Assembly (NCBI GenBank): GCA_034189035.1
Contig: JAXHVA010000033.1
Span: 1 to 45,654, forward strand
Reading direction: 5' to 3'
From: JAUXFK01 sp034189035
GTDB taxonomy: Bacteria; Desulfobacterota; UBA8473
DNA: 45,654 bases
The stretch's first letter is position 1. Each line of letters opens with the position of its first letter. Made by a program: the position numbers and the translations under genes. The notes below the pieces were generated by a model. The model saw nothing but the letters and a program-made list of their open reading frames with translations, searched no databases and was not told the origin of the DNA. Positions 40,721-45,654 of the stretch are shown here, piece after piece.

Positions 40721-41878
40721 TCAACCATTGGCTTTTCTGTAGCCCAGGGCATCCATCCCGATGATCATCTTCTGTATATTCGCAGCTCCTTCAACGATCT
40801 GATAAACCTTCGCCTCCCTGTAATACCTCTCTACTGGATACTCACCTGAAATACCATATGCGCCAAAGAATTTGATTGCCTCATCCGCAGACTTCACACC
40901 GTTCTCTGTAGCAAAGTACTTTGCCATACTGGTCTCAAGGGTATTCCGTCTGCCCTGATCTTTTTGAACAGCGCATCTATACGTCAACAGTCTTGCGGCC
41001 TCTGTCCCTACCACCATATCTGCAATTATCGCCTGATTCATCTGAAATCTGCCGACAGGCTGTCCAAACTGTTCTCTTTCATTAGCATATTTCACACAGG
41101 CATCGATACATGCCTGTGCAACACCTACTGCGCCTGCTGCACAGCTCAAGCGGGTACAATCCAGATCAGCCATAACAATGGCAAACCCCTGCCCGACCTT
41201 GCCTAGGAGGTTCTCCTTTGGGACTCTAACATCCTCCATAATAACCTCTCCTGTGGGACATGCATGCCATCCGAACTTATCTGCAATCTCAGGCGTAGAA
41301 ATCCCCGGAGACTTCATATCTATGATGAATGCAGACATCCCCCTATGCTTAAGGTTCCTATCAGTATATGCAAACATCACCGCAACATCTGCAACGGTTG
41401 CATAGGTTATCCATGTCTTCGTACCGTTTAGTATGAAGAGGTCTCCATCAAGCGTAGCAGTCGTCTTCATTGATGCCACATCTGATCCGGCATTGGGCTC
41501 TGTTATGGCAAATGCACCCAGCCAGTTTGCGCTTACCAGGTTTGGGATATACTTCTTCTTCTGTTGTTCATCTCCGAACTTGAGTATCGTCATTGAAGTG
41601 CCCATGGTCTGCATATTGAAAGGGGCCCTCAATGAACCACTTACCCTTGCAATCTCCTCTGTAACAATCGCATGCCCTAAAAATCCGACATTCGAACCCC
41701 CGTATTCCTCAGGGATAGGACAGCCCAGAAACCCCAAATCCCCCATTTTTTTTACAATCTCTCTTTGAAATCTATGGGCCTTTTCATCCGCATCAACAAC
41801 AGGCGCTATTTCTTTAATGGCAAAATCTCTTGCTAATCTTTGCATTGCCAAATGCTCTTGAGTTAAATCAAAATCCAT
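40721..41878 (-). CDS. Acyl-CoA dehydrogenase 3 (glutaryl-/benzylsuccinyl-type)
   Basis: The 385-residue protein has FAITEPNAGSDVASMKTTAT, GTKTWITYATVADV and E363 in IVEGAANIQKMIIGMDALG followed by YRKANG. The EGAANIQ run and the DALGYRKAN end differ from its three paralogues (EGT-N/G-Q/E-IQR) and resemble glutaryl-CoA and benzylsuccinyl-CoA dehydrogenases as I recall them. A dicarboxyl or aromatic acyl-CoA substrate is therefore possible, but it remains an inference. The ATG at 41878 follows GGAGGAATTAGGATAG. A 656-bp gap with a large inverted repeat lies upstream, so this gene probably heads the mutase operon. Confidence 0.9.
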   Translation of the reverse strand: MDFDLTQEHLAMQRLARDFAIKEIAPVVDADEKAHRFQREIVKKMGDLGFLGCPIPEEYGGSNVGFLGHAIVTEEIARVSGSLRAPFNMQTMGTSMTILKFGDEQQKKKYIPNLVSANWLGAFAITEPNAGSDVASMKTTATLDGDLFILNGTKTWITYATVADVAVMFAYTDRNLKHRGMSAFIIDMKSPGISTPEIADKFGWHACPTGEVIMEDVRVPKENLLGKVGQGFAIVMADLDCTRLSCAAGAVGVAQACIDACVKYANEREQFGQPVGRFQMNQAIIADMVVGTEAARLLTYRCAVQKDQGRRNTLETSMAKYFATENGVKSADEAIKFFGAYGISGEYPVERYYREAKVYQIVEGAANIQKMIIGMDALGYRKANG

Positions 41879-42534
41879 CTATCCTAATTCCTCCTATCCA
41901 CAATAAATTTCTCCGAGACAAGCTATGGGTTATTCAATATATGCAGAAATTTTGAAACTCAATTATGAGCCACAAATTGACGGGGGGGGTCTATTCGGTT
42001 ACTTGGTTATACAGTAAAGCAGTAAAGCCTTTTCACACCCTCATATTTACCGATAAGCCACTTATACAAGCAGAACGAATACCTTATGACAAGCTGTAGT
42101 TCATAATAAGTAAACGATTAAGCCCCCCGTCAATGACTTAAAGTGCGTAATTCAAATTAGTTTCAAAATTTTTGATATAAGAAGAACCCCCCTTTATAAA
42201 AAAAAACAAGCTTCGGAAAATTAGATGATATTTCCTTTTTGCTTCATCCGGTTAATACTCCAAAAACAATATGCGCATCTCCCCAATGGAATTGTTTCAT
42301 TTTATAAAATCAGGGGACTCTTAATGTTTATTTCCTGCCGATTATGGTGAGATGAAAATTGGCGGTTCACTGAGTATTAATAAAAGGTCTGATTTCAGAT
42401 ATTCCCCCGTCTTTTTGGGTATGCGAAGTGGATCTTTTTTCGCGGCCAGTATTCTGAATGGTCATTCACTTTTTAAATGATTAGCATAGGTCTTCCCCTT
42501 TGTCAAGATTTTTAAGTTCATCTCTGTATGAGGG
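41879..42534. other. Large intergenic gap upstream of dehydrogenase 3
   Basis: The 656-bp gap has no gene. Its first 300 bp hold the fold-back element at 41947-42171; the rest (42172-42534) is AT-rich with A and T runs, and I see nothing definite. No cobalamin-riboswitch B12 box (GCCACTG) was seen, although a B12 enzyme is encoded downstream. The promoter of the dehydrogenase 3-mutase operon is expected near 41880-41945. Confidence 0.45.
41947..42171. repeat. 225-bp fold-back element with long imperfect inverted repeats
   Basis: The outer ends AAATTTTGAAACT (41947-41959) and AGTTTCAAAATTT (42159-42171) are perfect 13-bp inverted repeats. Inside them ATTGACGGGGGG (41976-41987) and CCCCCCGTCAAT (42123-42134) form a second perfect 12-bp pair. 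Similarity continues inward: TCGGTTACTT-GGTTAT on the left against TCGTTTACTT-ATTAT on the right arm. The arms reach about 70 bp with gaps, leaving a loop of about 90 nt. Confidence 0.6.
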
Positions 42535-43323
42535 TCAAACGAGTAAACACCCGATAAAGAAGAAAAAAAGAAAGGGCGCAACTCCAATAACCACCATATT
42601 GCCTGTCATCCCGGAAGTAAAGTCGAATAAAGCGGCATCATAGAGGCCTGTAGACAAGATTATCCCAATAGCCAGTCCTCCAGCTCCGCCGATCCACATC
42701 AAGAGTGTACCAATCCGTGGGCTAATATGAGGAGACATATCTTCAGGATCCATAATATCAGTCCAAAGCAGGTCCCATCTCTTGACTCTTTCATAGAGAA
42801 GCAATAATAAAAATGGTCCCAATATCAGAGCCCCTAAAGAATTATTCAGGGCAATGATCACGCCGAAGATAGCAAATGGAAAAAGACCCAGGAGTTCGAG
42901 ACCCCATGCAATAATCAAAGCACATACCATACTGGAGAGCAACACGACCAGAGCAAACTCAAAGAAACCTCTTTTAGAGGCGATCATTAACCCCTTTTTA
43001 CTCGAAAACCATCCCATATGCCCCCAGATCTTATATCCTACAAAACCAAAGAAGAAGTTTCCGATAAAACCGAATAAGCTGGCAATCGAAAGGGTGCCGA
43101 AAAAATCACCTATGATATTTCCAAAGGCTGAACCCCATGCAGCTGCTGGGCCAAACAGAAGGCCAAAGACTACCGGGACGACATTTGCAGGGCGAAGTTC
43201 AGTAAAACCCGGTATAATAGGAATTCCCTTAAAAGGGATAAGTATCGAAGCATAGATTGCAGCAGTAAGTGCTGTTAAAACCACCATCTTTGTATACTTC
43301 CACATAGTAAAAACTTCTCTCAT
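42535..43323 (-). CDS. ECF/QueT-like integral membrane transporter component
   Basis: The protein (about 262 residues from the ATG at 43323) has around six hydrophobic segments. The N-terminal half, TAAIYASILIPFKGIPIIPG, TELRPANVVPVVFGLLFGPA and GSAFGNIIGDFFGTLSIAS, resembles S-components of energy-coupling-factor transporters of the QueT type. These bind a vitamin or small substrate. A longer C-terminus (DIMDPEDMSPHISPRIG, then two more helices) is unusual for S-components. No ECF ATPase or T-protein is nearby. A GTG at 43338 would overlap the upstream stop (GTGA), but GAGGGG favours 43323. A role in uptake of a pathway substrate or cobalamin is speculative. Confidence 0.65.
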   Translation of the reverse strand: MREVFTMWKYTKMVVLTALTAAIYASILIPFKGIPIIPGFTELRPANVVPVVFGLLFGPAAAWGSAFGNIIGDFFGTLSIASLFGFIGNFFFGFVGYKIWGHMGWFSSKKGLMIASKRGFFEFALVVLLSSMVCALIIAWGLELLGLFPFAIFGVIIALNNSLGALILGPFLLLLLYERVKRWDLLWTDIMDPEDMSPHISPRIGTLLMWIGGAGGLAIGIILSTGLYDAALFDFTSGMTGNMVVIGVAPFLFFFFIGCLLV

Positions 43324-43334
43324 AATCCCCTCTT

Positions 43335-44471
43335 TCACTGAGTAAGTAAGATCCTTGATACAACGACCCTTTGTATCTGATTTGTACCCTCATATATCTG
43401 CAGAAATTTGGCCTCTCTCATCATCCGCTCCAGGGGATAGTCTTTCATATACCCATACCCCCCAAGGATCTGAACCGCATCCGTAGTAACCTTCATGCAG
43501 ACATCAGTCGCATAGTACTTGGCCATAGCAGCAAATTTCGACTTTATCCTTTCCTTTTCGTCTATTGCACAGGCTGCTCTTCGTACCAATTGCCTCGATG
43601 CCTCTATCTGCGTTGCCATATCCGCCAGCATGAATTGAAGCCCCTGAAATTCTGCTATGGGTCTGTCAAACTGAATCCGCTGCTTTGCATAACCTACAGC
43701 ATAATCGAGTGCACCCTGTGCAATACCGACACCTTGCGAACCAACGATCACCCGACCCGGGTCGAGGGCTTCCATTGCAATATGAAACCCCTCCCCCTCT
43801 TTTCCAACAAGGTTCGATACTGGAACACGGCAACCTTCAAAGTTCAACTCACATGCATGCAAGGCATCCACACCCATCTTTTTCTCTATCTTCTCAACAA
43901 AAAACCCCGGGGTTCCCCTTTCAACAATAAAAAAACTCATCCCCTTGGTCTTCTTTGATGGATCGGTCTTTGCGAGGACATGAACAATCTCTGCATTATC
44001 CGCCAGACTGATAAAACGTTTCTTACCGCTTATTACATAGTGATCCCTGTCTAAAACTGCGCGGGTACTTATATTCGCCACATCTGAACCTGCCTCTGGT
44101 TCAGTAATTGCAATAGAAGCGAGGATCTCTCCTTTACACACTCTCGTCAGGTACTTCTCTTTTTGCTCAGGTGTACCGGCAATCAACGTAGGCTCAAATG
44201 TAAGATCATTAAACCAGAAGGTTGCAGAATAACAACCATTGGCCAGTTCTTCGCATATCATACAGAAATCTGAAAGGCTCATCCCGCCTCCCCCATACTG
44301 TTTCGGTATGCAAAGTCCAATGAATCCATTTTCCAAAAGGATTTTATGGACATCCCATGGAAACTCGGCTCTTCTGTCAACCTCTTCAACGAGTGGTACA
44401 ATCTTCTCTTTTACAATCCTCTTTACGCTCTCTATGATGAGTCTTTGCTCTTGTGTAATCCTGCATGTCAT
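43335..44471 (-). CDS. Acyl-CoA dehydrogenase 4
   Basis: The protein (378 residues from the ATG at 44471) has IAITEPEAGSDVANISTRAV, GKKRFISLADNAEI and the catalytic run IYEGTNQIQRVVVSRILL (E361). I chose the ATG at 44471 because GGAGG lies seven bases upstream; the ATG at 44492 would add MIDGGVD. GLCIPKQYGGGGMSLSDFCM in the N-terminal domain and YSATFWFNDLTFEPTLIAG are distinctive. It overlaps the transporter gene's possible GTG start and follows the PaaG-like crotonase, so these three form one unit. Confidence 0.92.
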   Translation of the reverse strand: MTCRITQEQRLIIESVKRIVKEKIVPLVEEVDRRAEFPWDVHKILLENGFIGLCIPKQYGGGGMSLSDFCMICEELANGCYSATFWFNDLTFEPTLIAGTPEQKEKYLTRVCKGEILASIAITEPEAGSDVANISTRAVLDRDHYVISGKKRFISLADNAEIVHVLAKTDPSKKTKGMSFFIVERGTPGFFVEKIEKKMGVDALHACELNFEGCRVPVSNLVGKEGEGFHIAMEALDPGRVIVGSQGVGIAQGALDYAVGYAKQRIQFDRPIAEFQGLQFMLADMATQIEASRQLVRRAACAIDEKERIKSKFAAMAKYYATDVCMKVTTDAVQILGGYGYMKDYPLERMMREAKFLQIYEGTNQIQRVVVSRILLTQ

Positions 44472-44516
44472 ATCCACGCCTCCATCTATCAAACGGCACC
44501 TTTAATTAGTAAATGG

Positions 44517-45311
44517 TTATTGACCTTTAAATACAGGCTTCCTCTTCTCCAAAAAGGCCCTTACACCCTCTCTATGGTCTTCCGTCTTCAGACAGATGCT
44601 CTGTGCATCTGCCTCTAAATCGAGCTCATCCGCCAGATTCATGTTTAACCCCTTATACATAATATCTTTAATCATGCCAAGAGCAATGGGGGCCTTCTTG
44701 GCGATCCTGCTTGCGAGTTCATATGTAATCTTTTCCAGCTCTTCATGGCGCACTGTCTTGTTTACCATCCCTATCCTTTCCGCCTCTACTGCGTTTATCA
44801 CATCTCCTGAAAAATACATCTCTATGGCTTTTGGCACACCCACCAGCCTGGGAAGAAAATAGAGCCCACCATAGTCAGAAACCAACCCCATATTTATGAA
44901 ACCCACTCCCAGTTTCGCTTTATCAGATGCAATCCGCATATCACAGGCAAGGGCTATATTACATCCTGCCCCTATTGCATGGCCATTTATAGATGCAATC
45001 ACAGGTTTCTTTAGAGCTCTTATCTCAGTTATTATCTTATGTGCAACACCACGCACAAACTCTCTTCTTTCAACCAGAGGGACTTCAATGCTCATCCTTT
45101 CCATCTCTTTAATGTTTCCTCCAGCGCAAAATGCCCTGCCAGAACCCGTAATTACGAGCGCTCCGATGTTTTTATCTCTTTTTATATCTGAAATAGCATC
45201 GATTATATCCTCTCGCATCGTCCCGCCCAGTGCATTGAGACTGTCCGGTCTGTTGAACATTATTGTGGCAACCCTGTCCTCTTTCTTAAATAGAATATCA
45301 TCATAGTTCAT
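44517..45311 (-). CDS. PaaG-like crotonase (enoyl-CoA isomerase/hydratase family)
   Basis: The 264-residue crotonase-fold protein has FCAGGNIKEM (oxyanion hole) and GHAIGAGCNIALACDMRIA. Where classic hydratases have two catalytic Glu it has N118 and F138. Instead it has D146 in MGLVSDYGGLYFLPRLVG, matching the catalytic Asp of PaaG-type ring isomerases (GLVPDSGG). It is therefore more likely an isomerase, or a hydratase using other residues, than a simple enoyl-CoA hydratase. The start at 45311 is ATG. It is the first gene of the cluster visible here, followed by acyl-CoA dehydrogenase 4. Confidence 0.88.
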   Translation of the reverse strand: MNYDDILFKKEDRVATIMFNRPDSLNALGGTMREDIIDAISDIKRDKNIGALVITGSGRAFCAGGNIKEMERMSIEVPLVERREFVRGVAHKIITEIRALKKPVIASINGHAIGAGCNIALACDMRIASDKAKLGVGFINMGLVSDYGGLYFLPRLVGVPKAIEMYFSGDVINAVEAERIGMVNKTVRHEELEKITYELASRIAKKAPIALGMIKDIMYKGLNMNLADELDLEADAQSICLKTEDHREGVRAFLEKRKPVFKGQ

Positions 45312-45654
45312 CTGTCCTCCCCCTTTTTTCGCAAACTTACCTATTGAGTGTCACTACAGCAATATATAATGATCCTGAATCAAGAGCAAATGTTTTTTGG
45401 AATATAATGACTAAATACTGGGTATTGATTGATATCATGTAACAATTCAAACGTAGATATTAATTGTGAGAATGAGTGTAACTCAATAAGAGGTATCCAT
45501 CATTCCCACAAATAAAGAGAGGTGAGGTCCCGGAGGTGTATACTTATTTTTCAAACATTAACAATACCAGGAGCCAGGAGGCTGCCTACGTGGAAAAGTA
45601 GAGTAAAAGAGCAAATGAGATACAATCGTAATAATTGAAATTCGTAAAAAGTCG
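45312..45654. other. Window-end intergenic region with a MITE-like element
   Basis: No gene is visible in the last 343 bp. It includes the inverted-repeat element at 45342-45488 and should contain the promoter of the PaaG-like crotonase operon. The terminal 150 bp show no feature I can name. Confidence 0.4.
45342..45488. mobile_element. MITE-like inverted-repeat element, copy B
   Basis: TATTGAGTGTCACT (45342-45355) and AGTGTAACTCAATA (45475-45488) are inverted repeats matching at 12 of 14 positions, bounding 147 AT-rich non-coding bases. The ends resemble those of the element at 24703-24841 (TATTGAGTTC(A/G)CTCC), suggesting a shared family. The interiors are not obviously alike by eye. Confidence 0.35.

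Noticed and set aside
41879..42534. Possible cobalamin riboswitch upstream of the mutase operon
   Set aside because: No GCCACTG B12 box or the matching core was seen on the minus strand.

Overview
The window looks like part of a chromosome from a strictly anaerobic, fairly AT-rich Gram-negative bacterium, most probably a sulfate-reducing or syntrophic member of the Desulfobacterota. This rests on gene content: a ferredoxin-dependent 2-oxoacid oxidoreductase operon, a PpiD-type periplasmic chaperone, and a very large set of acyl-CoA enzymes in which the 3-hydroxyacyl-CoA dehydrogenase role is left to SDR proteins and thiolases are paired with DUF35 zinc-ribbon/OB-fold partners. No rRNA or tRNA was seen, so the lineage is an inference.

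Region 1 (about 0-13.3 kb) is a defence island. A CRISPR array of 15 repeats and 14 spacers (180-1237) is read on the minus strand from a leader at 1238-1411. All cas genes are also on the minus strand: cas6, cas8b1 (cst1-like), cas7 (cst2/DevR), cas5, cas3, then cas1, cas2, cas4, giving a type I-B system. Two foreign cassettes split the interference genes from the adaptation genes: a frameshifted four-helix-bundle (S23-like) gene and a RelE-type toxin with a ribbon-helix-helix antitoxin. Tracts rich in the pentamer GTCTG/CAGAC lie at the seams. Upstream of cas6 are a perfect 38-bp palindrome, a decayed MntA-HepT toxin-antitoxin pair, and a WYL-domain regulator interrupted by one in-frame amber codon.

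Region 2 (13.7-19.5 kb) holds housekeeping or accessory genes: a nitroreductase, a low-molecular-weight tyrosine phosphatase, a PpiD-like peptidyl-prolyl isomerase, and an AAA+/VWA protein related to magnesium chelatase with a four-cysteine insert.

Region 3 (19.7-45.3 kb) is an almost unbroken minus-strand catabolic cluster. In transcription order it encodes a PaaG-like crotonase, an acyl-CoA dehydrogenase and an ECF/QueT-like membrane protein; then an acyl-CoA dehydrogenase, SDR, B12-dependent acyl-CoA mutase large subunit, enoyl-CoA hydratase, two acyl-CoA dehydrogenases, thiolase plus DUF35 partner, an ADP-forming acyl-CoA synthetase alpha subunit and a D-2-hydroxyacid dehydrogenase; then a two-subunit MaoC-type hydratase, SDR, a small Cys-rich unknown, an HMG-CoA-synthase-like/DUF35 fusion with a thiolase; finally a family III CoA-transferase or racemase and the five-gene 2-oxoacid:ferredoxin oxidoreductase operon. 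Together these can dehydrogenate, hydrate, oxidise and thiolytically cleave acyl-CoAs, rearrange a carbon skeleton, and pass electrons to ferredoxin. The substrate cannot be read from the sequence; a branched-chain or aromatic-side-chain acid is my best inference.

The strongest candidates for something undescribed are the acyl-CoA mutase with an unusual active site (L72, Q204, D229 where methylmalonyl-CoA mutase has Tyr, Arg, His) and the HMG-CoA-synthase-like/DUF35 fusion that has lost its whole Glu-Cys-His triad but is kept beside a thiolase. Several large inverted-repeat elements between the operons are also unexplained.
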